Shown: piece after piece, positions 52,929 through 61,987 of the stretch | How positions within the stretch are numbered: the first letter of the stretch is position 1 | Layout: each line of letters begins with the position of its first letter | Source: JABCZS01 sp041660525 | GTDB taxonomy: Bacteria; Pseudomonadota; Gammaproteobacteria; JABCZS01 | Reading direction: 5' to 3' | Length of the DNA stretch: 64,000 nt | Assembly: GCA_041660525.1 (NCBI GenBank) | Contig: JBAZWD010000002.1 | Span: forward strand, 133,891 to 197,890 | The notes under the pieces: generated by a model | What the model saw: the letters and a program-made list of their open reading frames with translations, nothing else | Told to the model about the DNA's origin: nothing | Database searches by the model: none | Program-made: the position numbers and the translations under genes

Positions 52929-53915
52929 TCATATGTATTGTCTTAATGCTGAACCTACAATGGTGAAACGTGTAATATGCTTTGGATTCTGAGGGCCATA
53001 GGCAGGCAAATAGGGACGCATGGTATTTAAGGTTCCTCGATGCGAACCATACTGAATTTCAAGCACATTTTCGCATTCATGAAGTTTGATTTTCAATGCG
53101 TTAAAATAGGACTTCAAATACTGTGATAAAGGATTCATTGGCGCATCATTAGCATTTCGTGCAATGGCTAATTTTAAAATATCAATTTGCTGATTAGGGT
53201 TAGGAAATTTAGTTGATGAAAGATACTCAACAAGATCCACTTGATTTAAGCCCGCAGCACGCCATTTTGTAATCACTTTCTTTTCATCATGCGGTAGAGC
53301 ATTCAGCAGCTGATAGCAGAAGAGTTTAACCTGACGCTCTTTAGCTTGACATAATACATCAAGTTTTTCCCTATAATTCCCTCGGCTTGCTACGTGATAT
53401 GCATGGATGTAACTTTCAAACATACCAGGACCTTCTATTCCTACATCTTTTAGATTCGCACCCGCATCGATTAACATGTTTAAAATAGGAATATTATCAT
53501 ATGAACATGCAAGCAAAAACGGTGTGAATTCGCTATCAGAAGACCAGTGCCCATAGCTCGCCCTGACGTGCAAATTTACACCTGCTTCAAGCAGTAATTG
53601 CAGTGTTTTTGTGCCTCTTGGTTTTAAATCAGATGCATAACGATCTGCTGCAGCTAAGAGCAACAAATTATCTGTCACCTCAACGCCTGCTTTGATAAGA
53701 TAGTCAACACAAATCGGATGATCAAACATAACGGCACCTTGTAAAGCAGTTTTGCCTAATTTTTTAATTGCATCTTTATCCATGTCCATCAAATCAATCA
53801 AGATGGCATCATGTCCGCACGCACCCGCATGTGTCAATGCTTGCTCTAAGTGTTTTTCAGCAAGCGTGGAAATAATTTTTTTATAGCGCTTTATATCGAT
53901 AGAATAGTTTTGCAT
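52929..53915 (-). CDS. Ankyrin-repeat protein, possible effector
   Basis: A 328-residue protein. Ankyrin repeats span about residues 15-165: LEQALTHAGACGHDAILIDL, GKTALQGAVMFDHPICVDYL, TKTLQLLLEAGVNLHVRAS, FTPFLLACSYDNIPILNML. The C-terminal half is helical with basic patches and no recognised domain. Clearer ankyrin pattern than the other two ankyrin proteins here. No signal peptide; no strong ribosome binding site. Confidence 0.85.
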   Translation of the reverse strand: MQNYSIDIKRYKKIISTLAEKHLEQALTHAGACGHDAILIDLMDMDKDAIKKLGKTALQGAVMFDHPICVDYLIKAGVEVTDNLLLLAAADRYASDLKPRGTKTLQLLLEAGVNLHVRASYGHWSSDSEFTPFLLACSYDNIPILNMLIDAGANLKDVGIEGPGMFESYIHAYHVASRGNYREKLDVLCQAKERQVKLFCYQLLNALPHDEKKVITKWRAAGLNQVDLVEYLSSTKFPNPNQQIDILKLAIARNANDAPMNPLSQYLKSYFNALKIKLHECENVLEIQYGSHRGTLNTMRPYLPAYGPQNPKHITRFTIVGSALRQYI

Positions 53916-54211
53916 ATAAGGATAATTCTGATCAACACGATCTTGCCATTTTATGGGGCAAAGGAGACCATAAGTTGATGTTATGGGATGAGTGATAAAT
54001 TGTATAATTGATTGATTATAATGAAACGATAGATTTTAACTATGTAACGGGATCAAGCATGGGTTTAATGAAATAAATAGCAACTATAAAGGATCATCAG
54101 GGGCAATAGTTTTCTTAAGCAAACATTAGTGATTCAAATAAATAAATATATTGACATCAATTTTCTTTATAGTAATATAGAAAACTTATATAATAAGTAG
54201 GAAATATTACT
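53916..54211. other. Divergent intergenic region
   Basis: 296 bases between the ankyrin gene and the 413-residue gene. Apart from the rightward promoter at 54151-54178 I see nothing recognisable in it. Confidence 0.5.
54151..54178 (+). promoter_or_regulatory. Sigma-70 promoter of the 413-residue gene
   Basis: Consensus TTGACA (54151-54156), 16-bp spacer, TAATAT (54173-54178), 34 bases before ATG 54212. Confidence 0.68.
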
Positions 54212-55453
54212 ATGCCTTTGGTATCAAACCCTCAATCCGTTCAAGATGAATATGGAATTTATGACTTAGAAAATTTGGATATTATGGACTGCTTCCATGT
54301 TTATGATGTCCTCAATGCACTTGCAACGAATAAAGAGCCTAATCCCGAAGCTCTTGCAACACTTAAAGACCAACCTTGGACATTAATTTTAAGCTTACAT
54401 AAAGATAGCAGCACCTATGAAAAATCTATAGCGATTAAAGCTTTTGATACATATTTTACATACACTGATGATTTTAAAAGATACAACCCACTGATGAAAC
54501 GTCGCTTAGCATTAGAAAGTGTTTATAGTGAAAATGGTTTAAATCATTATCGAATTAATATCTGCAGTAAAAATGACAAAATATCTGCTATAAATGCAGC
54601 TTGTAATTTGCTGAATAATGCACGTCATAATTTAAATTCTAATTTTTTCTATGAGTACAATCTAATGCAACAGAAGGCACAAGCCTGGGCAGAACTTTTA
54701 AAATTCCCAGATGATAAAACTATTGAAAAAGATATGCATAATGCCGCGCTTGCTATTTATCGATCAAATGCTTATTTCAAAGAACGAGGATTTGAGGACA
54801 AAAAAGATTTCTTAGAGCACGGCCATCCAGTTCTAGTTGAAAGATACAAAAATATTGTTAAGGTATTGAACGCAAGCGAATTTGAATATAAAAATATCAC
54901 TGAAGAAGAATTTCCGGAAAATGACCGACAAAGGATTATGTTCGACAATTTTCCTAAACTATTACTTTCCCAAGCTACACTTATACAAAAAATTGAATTT
55001 ATCTATAATTCTAATGCTTATTTAAACTCCATGGGCCATACGAGCACAGGGTTTATTTTGACTTGCTGGGGTACAAGACCTCAACAAACATATACATGGA
55101 TACTTAGGGACCTTGGGCTTGAAAATCCAATAATTATTCAGCAATCCTGTCAGGTTTTGAATTTTTTCAAAAAAAATGCTGATCTTAACAACGCATCACC
55201 CGCTGAAAAAAATGAAGTGGAAATAGCCATGAATAGCTTGGCATACGAAGGCCAAAGTTGGATAAACCCATATTTGCTTAAATATAACGGCTATAAAAAT
55301 ATAGAAAGAGCAAATGAAGAAAACAAGAAAAATGGAAATGCTAATATACTAAATGCGTATACAACTATATTCTCAGTAGATTCATCTCAAAAGCAAGTTT
55401 TATTTGCTCCAATCCAGTGGAATGATAGTCAATGGATTAATCAGCCACAATAG
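54212..55453 (+). CDS. Hypothetical soluble protein, 413 residues
   Basis: Not recognised. No signal peptide or membrane segment. The first half is mainly helical (KISAINAACNLLNNARHNLN, then KAQAWAELLKFPD), and the second half has a mixed pattern around STGFILTCWGTRPQQTYTWI. TAAGTAGGAAA lies near the start as a ribosome binding site. It stands alone between two divergent or convergent neighbours at the end of the effector-like stretch. Confidence 0.7.
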   Translation: MPLVSNPQSVQDEYGIYDLENLDIMDCFHVYDVLNALATNKEPNPEALATLKDQPWTLILSLHKDSSTYEKSIAIKAFDTYFTYTDDFKRYNPLMKRRLALESVYSENGLNHYRINICSKNDKISAINAACNLLNNARHNLNSNFFYEYNLMQQKAQAWAELLKFPDDKTIEKDMHNAALAIYRSNAYFKERGFEDKKDFLEHGHPVLVERYKNIVKVLNASEFEYKNITEEEFPENDRQRIMFDNFPKLLLSQATLIQKIEFIYNSNAYLNSMGHTSTGFILTCWGTRPQQTYTWILRDLGLENPIIIQQSCQVLNFFKKNADLNNASPAEKNEVEIAMNSLAYEGQSWINPYLLKYNGYKNIERANEENKKNGNANILNAYTTIFSVDSSQKQVLFAPIQWNDSQWINQPQ

Positions 55454-55460
55454 AAATGAA

Positions 55461-55910
55461 CTAAAGCTGGGTTTTCATCAAAAAACGATCTAACGCATTT
55501 GCAAAAGCGCGTTGATCGCGCTGATTTAATGGTGCTGGCCCACCTGTAACTTGACCGACGTTTCGCATATCTTCCATAAAGTTTCTAATAGCAAGACGCT
55601 GCTGAATATTCTCGAGTGTATATAATTCTCCACGTGGATTTAAAGCATGGGCCTTTTTTGCAATGACAGCAGACGCTAAAGGTATATCTGCGGTAATCAC
55701 TAAATCACCTGCCTCAACTGTAGCAATAATTTTTTGGTCGGCAACATCAAAACCACCCGGAACTTGAATAAATTTAATCAGTGGATTTTTAGGGATGCTG
55801 ATGAAATGATTGGCAAACAAAGTGATATTAATTTTTAAACGAATGGCAGCGCGGAATATAATTTCCTTGATGATATTCGGGCAGGCATCTGCATCCACTA
55901 AAATATGCAT
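55461..55910 (-). CDS. YaiI/YqxD family protein (UPF0178)
   Basis: A 149-residue protein of a widespread family with a PIN-like fold of unproven function. The signature MHILVDADACPNIIKEIIF and the VITADIPLASAVIAKKAHALNPRGE-type core are present. ATG at 55910 matches the family start; a start at 55925 would add five residues. Convergent with the 413-residue gene. Confidence 0.92.
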   Translation of the reverse strand: MHILVDADACPNIIKEIIFRAAIRLKINITLFANHFISIPKNPLIKFIQVPGGFDVADQKIIATVEAGDLVITADIPLASAVIAKKAHALNPRGELYTLENIQQRLAIRNFMEDMRNVGQVTGGPAPLNQRDQRAFANALDRFLMKTQL

Positions 55911-56048
55911 AATAATTCCATCCAAAAGTGTAGAGTCCTAGATAACATCAAGGATAAACCTGATTTATATATTGTGCCATAATTAATCAGCAAACTGTGC
56001 CAAAGTCCAGTTTGACCATACAATAGCCCCATAAGGCCGAGGAAAAAC

Positions 56049-56849
56049 ATGAGTAAACGTATAAGCCAAAAAATTGCACTGATTACGGGTGCTGCTAGCG
56101 GTATTGGACGTGCCACAGCGGAATTATTCATTGCAGAAGGCGCCACTGTTATATTGGCTGATATCAATGACTCAGCAGGTGAAGCATTTGCTAAAGAATT
56201 AGGGCCGCATGCCTATTATCACCATTTAGATGTCAGTCAAGAGAAACATTGGCAAAATATCCAAAGTTGGATAACAGAAAAATGGGGTTATTTGGATATC
56301 CTTTTTAATAATGCCGGCATCATGGGATATGGACTAGGCGCACAGGACCCCGAGAACTGTACACTGGAAAGCTGGCATAAAACTCATCAAATCAATTTGG
56401 ACAGCGTATTTTTAGGTTGTCGCATGGGTATTGCACTCATGAAAGGACGTAATGCGAGTATCATTAATATGTCATCTCGCTCTGGAATAGTCGGCATTCC
56501 GAATGCTGCTGCTTATAGTTCCAGTAAAGCTGCGATTCGAAATTTCTCCAAAACAGTAGCCTTATATTGCGCAAAACAAGGTTATTTAATTCGTTGCAAC
56601 TCTTTACACCCGGGCGCTATATTAACGCCATTATGGAATCCTATGCTGGGTGATGAAAAAGATAGAACACAAAGCATCAAGGAAATCGCACGTGGCATTC
56701 CTTTGCAACATATGGGAGAACCCAAAGATGTTGCCTATGCTGCTTTATATTTTGCAAGTGAAGAATCTGCTTATATTACTGGCAGTGAATTAGTAATTGA
56801 TGGTGGAATTTTAGCAGGTTCAGCAGCAGCGCCACAAAAAATTAAATAG
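56049..56849 (+). CDS. Short-chain dehydrogenase/reductase
   Basis: Classical SDR of 266 residues. NAD(P)-binding TGAASGIGRATAE near residue 14, an acidic residue after strand 2 (LADIND) that favours NAD, NNAGIMG, and catalytic YSSSKAA with Ser upstream (NMSSRSG). Closing motif YITGSELVIDGG. Substrate unknown. First gene of a four-gene operon; the next gene starts nine bases after its stop. Confidence 0.92.
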   Translation: MSKRISQKIALITGAASGIGRATAELFIAEGATVILADINDSAGEAFAKELGPHAYYHHLDVSQEKHWQNIQSWITEKWGYLDILFNNAGIMGYGLGAQDPENCTLESWHKTHQINLDSVFLGCRMGIALMKGRNASIINMSSRSGIVGIPNAAAYSSSKAAIRNFSKTVALYCAKQGYLIRCNSLHPGAILTPLWNPMLGDEKDRTQSIKEIARGIPLQHMGEPKDVAYAALYFASEESAYITGSELVIDGGILAGSAAAPQKIK

Positions 56850-56858
56850 AGGAATAAT

Positions 56859-58223
56859 ATGCAACTCACGTTCTTAGGGGCAACAGAAACAGTAACTGGT
56901 TCTAAATATTTATTACAGCATCAAGATAAAAAAATCCTCATCGATTGCGGATTATTTCAAGGTTACAAAGAGCTACGTTTGCGGAATTGGAGCAAATTAC
57001 CCATCAATCCAAAAGAAATTGATGCAGTTATTATTACGCATGCCCACATCGATCATACTGGCTATTTGCCCTTATTAGTAAAAAATGGTTATAAAGGAAA
57101 AATTTTTACAACAAAAGGCACGAAAGCGCTCTGCGAAGTTTTGCTGATCGATTCGGCTTATTTACAAGAAAAAGATGCCGAACGTGCTAATCGTTATGGT
57201 TATTCTAAGCATCATCCTGCATTACCACTCTATACTCAGGACGATGCAAAAAAAGCATTATCACAATTTGTAACGCTTGACTATGACGATTCTTATTCGC
57301 TTTTTCCAGATTTAAGTTTTAATTTTATATTTGCAGGACATATTATTGGCTCATCTTTTGTTAAAATTAAACAAAAAAATACTACGATACTTTTTACAGG
57401 TGACATGGGGCGTCCCCATGATCCTATTATGAAACCACCTGCTCCCGTTTACGAGGCTGATTATTTAATTATTGAATCTACATATGGTAATAGACTGCAT
57501 GATACTGAAGATCCAGAGTCTATGTTAGAACGTATCATTAATCAAACCATCAAACGTGGCGGTTCTGTGATGATTCCTGCTTTTGCAGTGGGACGTACCC
57601 AAACAATCTTGTATTATCTCTATCGTCTTAAACAAGCGAACAAAATTCCTAATATTCCTATTTTTTTAGATAGTCCCATGGCTATTGATGCGACGAATAT
57701 TTTCTTGGCTTTTAAAAATGAACACCGCTTAACTCCGCAAATTTGTGCAGATTTTTGCAATGTGGCAAAATATACTAATACCGTAGAGGAATCTAAAGAA
57801 TTAGATGTGCAAAAAATGCCAAAAATCATTTTATCTGCCAGCGGCATGGTGGAAGGTGGTAGAATATTGCATCACATTAAAGCCTATGGCTCTGATCATA
57901 GAAACACGATATTATTCACTGGATATCAAGCGGGCGGCACACGTGGTGATAGAATGATTAACGGAGAAGGAACAATTAAGATCTACGGTGAAATGATTCC
58001 CATTCAAGCGCAAGTTGAATCCATTACTAGCATTTCAGCACATGCGGATAGAAACGAATTATTAGAATGGTGTAAACAATTTACCTCGCCACCGCGTAAA
58101 GTATTTATCACTCACGGTGAAAAACAATCAACGCAATCCTTTAAAGAACTTCTCCAAAAAGAATTGCATTGGAATTGCATAGTGCCGACTTATCAATACT
58201 CTGAAGAATTATATGATGGATAA
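56859..58223 (+). CDS. Beta-CASP metallo-beta-lactamase, RNase-like
   Basis: A 454-residue protein of the CPSF73/Ysh1-like family. Metal motif THAHIDHTGYLPLL (HxHxDH), GHIIGSSFVKI, FTGDMGR, then the beta-CASP domain (FLDSPMAIDATNIF, ASGMVEGGRILHHI, SAHADRNELLEW, FITHGEK). Family members cut RNA; DNA-active members also exist. No KH domain. GAGGAATAAT precedes the ATG, and the end overlaps the phosphorylase gene by 11 bases. Its place ahead of nucleotide salvage genes suggests supply of nucleotides from RNA. Confidence 0.92.
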   Translation: MQLTFLGATETVTGSKYLLQHQDKKILIDCGLFQGYKELRLRNWSKLPINPKEIDAVIITHAHIDHTGYLPLLVKNGYKGKIFTTKGTKALCEVLLIDSAYLQEKDAERANRYGYSKHHPALPLYTQDDAKKALSQFVTLDYDDSYSLFPDLSFNFIFAGHIIGSSFVKIKQKNTTILFTGDMGRPHDPIMKPPAPVYEADYLIIESTYGNRLHDTEDPESMLERIINQTIKRGGSVMIPAFAVGRTQTILYYLYRLKQANKIPNIPIFLDSPMAIDATNIFLAFKNEHRLTPQICADFCNVAKYTNTVEESKELDVQKMPKIILSASGMVEGGRILHHIKAYGSDHRNTILFTGYQAGGTRGDRMINGEGTIKIYGEMIPIQAQVESITSISAHADRNELLEWCKQFTSPPRKVFITHGEKQSTQSFKELLQKELHWNCIVPTYQYSEELYDG

Positions 58224-59736
58224 TAAATTTTCAACATTAACGCTAAAATATTTAGGAATAGATACTTATAAAGACCCCGTCATTTATATGCGCTCTGATT
58301 GTTATATCTGTCAAGCAGAAGGATTTAAAGCGCCTGCTCGGGTAGAAGTTTTTCTCAACGGCCATTCGCTGATTGCAACGCTCAATACGGTTGAATCTAA
58401 TCTATTACACCATGATGAAGCCAGTTTATCCCATTATGCTTGGGAATTTTTACAAGCCAAAGAAGGTGATACCATCAGTATCTCTCATCCCAAACATTTA
58501 GAGTCCATTAGTTACATACACTCTAAACTCTATGGCAATGAATTAAATGAAAAACAAATGCACGCAATTATTGAAGATGTCGTGACCGGACAATTATCGG
58601 ATATTCATATTGCCATGTTTTTAGCCAGCACCACAGGCAATCGTCTTAATCACCAAGAAGTGCTATCCCTCACTCAATCCATGGTAGAAACTGGTGAAAA
58701 AATTGTTTGGCCTAATAATCGAATGATCGTTGATAAACATTGCGTCGGTGGATTACCTGGCAATCGTACGACTTTAATTGTAGTGCCTATTGTTGCAGCT
58801 TTTGGCTTAACTATTCCTAAAACTTCATCACGTGCGATTACTTCCCCGGCAGGCAGTGCAGATACCATGGAAATTTTTGCACCGGTTAATTTAGATATTC
58901 CCGCAATGCGTAAAGTTGTAGAGCAAGAAAATGGCTGCATTATTTGGGGCGGCTCAGTTGCTTTAAGTCCAGCTGATGATCTATTAATCGGCATTGAAAA
59001 AACTATGGATTTAGACAGTGAAGGACAAATGGTGGCTTCCATTTTATCCAAAAAAATTGCAGCAGGTACCACGCATTTAGTCATCGATATGCCCGTGGGC
59101 CCTACTGCGAAAGTTCGCTCACTCGTTAGCGCAGAATATATAAAAAAATTATTGGAAGATATTGCTAAAGAATTTTCAATTCAAACACGTGTTATTTTTA
59201 CTGATGGTATTGAACCCGTAGGTCGTGGCATTGGGCCTGCGTTAGAAGCAAAAGATGTATGGGCAGTACTTTCAAATGATGCAAATGCCCCCACTGATCT
59301 ACGGGATAGAGCACTTACGCTTGCAGGTCATTTATTAGAATTTTCGCCCGATGTAAAAGAAGGCCAGGGTAAAAAAATTGCCACAGAAATATTAAACAGT
59401 AAAAAAGCATTACACAAATTTATTGCAATTTGTAAAGCACAAGGTGGTTTATATGAAATCCCAGAGGCTCGCTATCAACGCCCTATTTCTGCAAAAAAAG
59501 CAGGGAAAATTATTAGCATCAATAATCGACATATTGCCCATGTCGCAAAACTCGCAGGCGCGCCAAATGCACCGGCCGCCGGTGTTGAATTATTAGTGAA
59601 GCTTAATAGTTTTGTTGAAAAAGGCCAGTCGCTTTTTGTAATCCATGCTGAGCATCAAGGCGAGCTTGAATATGCATTAGCTTTTTTAGAGCAACGACAT
59701 GATATATTTGAAATAGAGGAATATACTACTAAGTAA
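58213..59736 (+). CDS. Thymidine/NMP phosphorylase family (AMP phosphorylase-like)
   Basis: A 507-residue enzyme with the extra N-terminal domain (about 1-95) found in AMP phosphorylases and absent from DeoA (about 440 residues). The active-site region reads DKHCVGGLPGNRTT and PKTSSRAITSPAGSADTMEI, the form of archaeal AMP phosphorylase rather than the DKHSTGGVGD of DeoA. Expected reaction: nucleoside monophosphate plus phosphate to base and ribose-1,5-bisphosphate, or thymidine phosphorolysis. Overlaps the previous gene and is four bases from the next. Confidence 0.9.
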   Translation: MMDNKFSTLTLKYLGIDTYKDPVIYMRSDCYICQAEGFKAPARVEVFLNGHSLIATLNTVESNLLHHDEASLSHYAWEFLQAKEGDTISISHPKHLESISYIHSKLYGNELNEKQMHAIIEDVVTGQLSDIHIAMFLASTTGNRLNHQEVLSLTQSMVETGEKIVWPNNRMIVDKHCVGGLPGNRTTLIVVPIVAAFGLTIPKTSSRAITSPAGSADTMEIFAPVNLDIPAMRKVVEQENGCIIWGGSVALSPADDLLIGIEKTMDLDSEGQMVASILSKKIAAGTTHLVIDMPVGPTAKVRSLVSAEYIKKLLEDIAKEFSIQTRVIFTDGIEPVGRGIGPALEAKDVWAVLSNDANAPTDLRDRALTLAGHLLEFSPDVKEGQGKKIATEILNSKKALHKFIAICKAQGGLYEIPEARYQRPISAKKAGKIISINNRHIAHVAKLAGAPNAPAAGVELLVKLNSFVEKGQSLFVIHAEHQGELEYALAFLEQRHDIFEIEEYTTK

Positions 59737-59740
59737 CATC

Positions 59741-60625
59741 ATGATGAACACACCTCCCCTGCTATTTTCTTTATTCGACGACACTGATTTTGCGCTTGCT
59801 ATTCAGAAAATTCTTAATTGTGATATCGGCAAGATCAATATTCATACTTTCCCCGATAAAGAAACCTTAGTACGCTTTGATTCTTCTTTAGAAAATCGAG
59901 AAATCATCTTCATAGCTAGTTTAGATAATCCTAACACTAAGCTTATGCCTCTACTATTTGCATCAGAAACTGCAAGAGCACTAGGCGCCACAAAAATAGG
60001 ACTAATTGCGCCTTATTTGGCTTACATGCGACAAGATAAAATTTTTCATCCTGGAGAAGGCGTCACCTCACAATATTTTGCAAAATTAATTTCAGATTAT
60101 TTTGATTGGCTGGTTACCATTGATCCACACTTACATCGTTGGCATACTTTGGCGGATATTTATTCAATTCCCACACAAGTGTTACACGCCGCACCTTGTA
60201 TTGCCGATTGGATCAAAACACATACTGAAAAGCCACTGCTTATTGGACCCGACTCAGAAAGTGAGCAATGGGTCGGGGAAATTGCTAATCTGTCTAATGC
60301 ACCGTATGTAATATGCAATAAGCATCGCGAAAGCGATAACCATGTTAACATTAACATTCCTCAGATAGACTTATACTCTGATCATACGCCTATCTTGATA
60401 GACGATATTATTTCTACAGCAACAACCATGATAGAAACAGTTAAACATCTTCAATTATTAAAATTGAAATCGCCTATTTGCATAGGCGTACACCCGATAT
60501 TTGCTGATCAAGCTTATAAAAATTTGTTACATGCCAACGTGAGCCAGATTGTTTCTTGCAATACAATTAAACACCCTTCTAATAGGATCGACGTGAGCTC
60601 TTTATTTAGCACAATTAAAAGCTAA
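59741..60625 (+). CDS. Ribose-phosphate pyrophosphokinase-like protein
   Basis: A 294-residue member of the PRPP synthetase family, shorter than the usual 310-320. Visible are IHTFPDKETLVRF, PYLAYMRQDKIFHPGEGVTSQ (nucleotide flexible loop), TIDPHLHRW (metal site) and PILIDDIISTATTMIE, the PRPP-binding loop with a slightly altered end. The C-terminal oligomerisation and allosteric region is reduced, as in archaeal types. Last gene of the operon. Likely makes PRPP, or uses it in salvage; a housekeeping prs elsewhere is expected. Confidence 0.88.
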   Translation: MMNTPPLLFSLFDDTDFALAIQKILNCDIGKINIHTFPDKETLVRFDSSLENREIIFIASLDNPNTKLMPLLFASETARALGATKIGLIAPYLAYMRQDKIFHPGEGVTSQYFAKLISDYFDWLVTIDPHLHRWHTLADIYSIPTQVLHAAPCIADWIKTHTEKPLLIGPDSESEQWVGEIANLSNAPYVICNKHRESDNHVNINIPQIDLYSDHTPILIDDIISTATTMIETVKHLQLLKLKSPICIGVHPIFADQAYKNLLHANVSQIVSCNTIKHPSNRIDVSSLFSTIKS

Positions 60626-60726
60626 TGTTCATGACACTACATAGATTTAAAGTAATTAAAGAGTGCTAACAACAACTCTGCTTTGGTTCTAACGTAAAAC
60701 TTATCTTTATCATCTTCTCAGTTTTC

Positions 60727-61737
60727 CTAGTATATTCCTTTGAGATTTAAATAAGGACCGCTAAAAGAAATTGCAGTAGTATATGCAGGTTCACCAAAAA
60801 TAACCGGCATAACGCCTGACGCAATATTTGATGCACCGATGCCATCAGCATAATAATCGATAAGATAACCGAGCTCTAAACCCAAAGTGCTACGTTCTTC
60901 ATCATTGAAAAAATACACATAATCTAGCGCTAGATTTGCTCTAAAGTTCATCACTGCATGATCATCCAGCTGATCTTCATAGGAATTTCTACTGTCTGGA
61001 TCGCTTTGACTATCAGGATTAAAATAGACATCAAGATCAAGCTCACCTAAATAATAAGCCATGGATCCACCTGCTAAAATACCAATACCTTGACCAAAGT
61101 CATAGCGGCTATCTATCCCTACTCTTGGTCCTATACCCGAAAATTTACTGGTTTGACTTGATAATTCTCCGGTGTTGGGTGTGCTTCCAGTTGCATTAAG
61201 AATTGTTTCGCGTTCTTGTTTTAACTCTACATAAGATAAACCGGCGTTAAAGCGCATTTGCATATGTTGACCGACATTCATGAATTGACCCATCATTAAA
61301 TCAACAGCGTTAAGATTATAATCTAAGTAACCCGTTGTATTGCCTTCTATGGTTCCACCATTGCCATCGCTTGCATCGGTGAAAGTATCGAAGCTTGAGT
61401 CGCTGGTATTGAGGTATCTGTAAGAAAGTTCAATATCATTCGCAGTGTCAGTAAAAATATAACCTAGCGCTGCATCAATACCAAACTCATAATCGGGTGT
61501 AACATTAAGTACTTCAACCTGAGTAGAACCACCGGGTCCATCGGGTTGATGCAACACTGTAAAATAGCTTTCATAGTCAGAACTAGGATTAAGATATATT
61601 GTGCCAATAGATGCGCTTATGCCACCTTCCAATTCTGGGACTGTCATCAATTCTTCCTCAGCATAAGCTAGGTTGGATACACAGATTGTTAAAGCAGTTA
61701 AAGAATAAAGAAATATTGGGCTTGAGAGATGTTTCAT
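60727..61737 (-). CDS. Legionella-type major outer membrane protein family
   Basis: A 336-residue beta-barrel with a signal peptide (about 1-26, cleaved after AYA). Alternating strand pattern throughout, the GGISASIGTIYLNPSSDY start, the middle SGIGPRVGIDSRYDFGQGIGI and an ending SGPYLNLKGIY are like the Legionella MOMP family. AAGGACT precedes the ATG; a possible promoter (TTGCAA and TATAGA on the minus strand, 61798-61772) has a short 15-bp spacer. A porin or surface protein is likely. Confidence 0.83.
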   Translation of the reverse strand: MKHLSSPIFLYSLTALTICVSNLAYAEEELMTVPELEGGISASIGTIYLNPSSDYESYFTVLHQPDGPGGSTQVEVLNVTPDYEFGIDAALGYIFTDTANDIELSYRYLNTSDSSFDTFTDASDGNGGTIEGNTTGYLDYNLNAVDLMMGQFMNVGQHMQMRFNAGLSYVELKQERETILNATGSTPNTGELSSQTSKFSGIGPRVGIDSRYDFGQGIGILAGGSMAYYLGELDLDVYFNPDSQSDPDSRNSYEDQLDDHAVMNFRANLALDYVYFFNDEERSTLGLELGYLIDYYADGIGASNIASGVMPVIFGEPAYTTAISFSGPYLNLKGIY

Positions 61738-61950
61738 AATAAGTCCTTAATAAATGAATCAAGCTCGTCAATCTATAGAGTATTTTTTGATTTTGCAATC
61801 TAATTCGGTAAAGCACTTCTAAAATACCCCTTAAGCATAAACACCATTATTCTACAATTTGCTGCTGCATGCTAAGCCATCCTAATGTTCAGGTAAAATC
61901 ATAACCTATTGTTTTATAAAGAATAAATAATCATAAATCAGGTCGAGTTT

Positions 61951-61969
61951 TAAGATTAACTTAATCTTA
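61951..61969. promoter_or_regulatory. 19-bp perfect palindrome upstream of the 61988 gene
   Basis: TAAGATTAA-C-TTAATCTTA, 18 bases before the ATG. The one-base centre suits a dimeric DNA-binding protein rather than an RNA hairpin. Confidence 0.6.
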
Positions 61970-61987
61970 GGGTGATAGTATCTAGTT

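Noticed and set aside
55975..56015. Possible sigma-54 promoter (GCAA and GTGCCA) near the SDR gene
   Set aside because: The gap between the two elements is three bases instead of five, so the required spacing is lost.
55895..56167. 89-codon minus-strand frame over the start of the SDR gene
   Set aside because: Antisense to a clear SDR nucleotide-binding motif and overlapping the YaiI-family start.
60655..60720. Weak inverted repeat after the PRPP synthetase-like gene
   Set aside because: Five-base arms and no T run; not convincing as a terminator.
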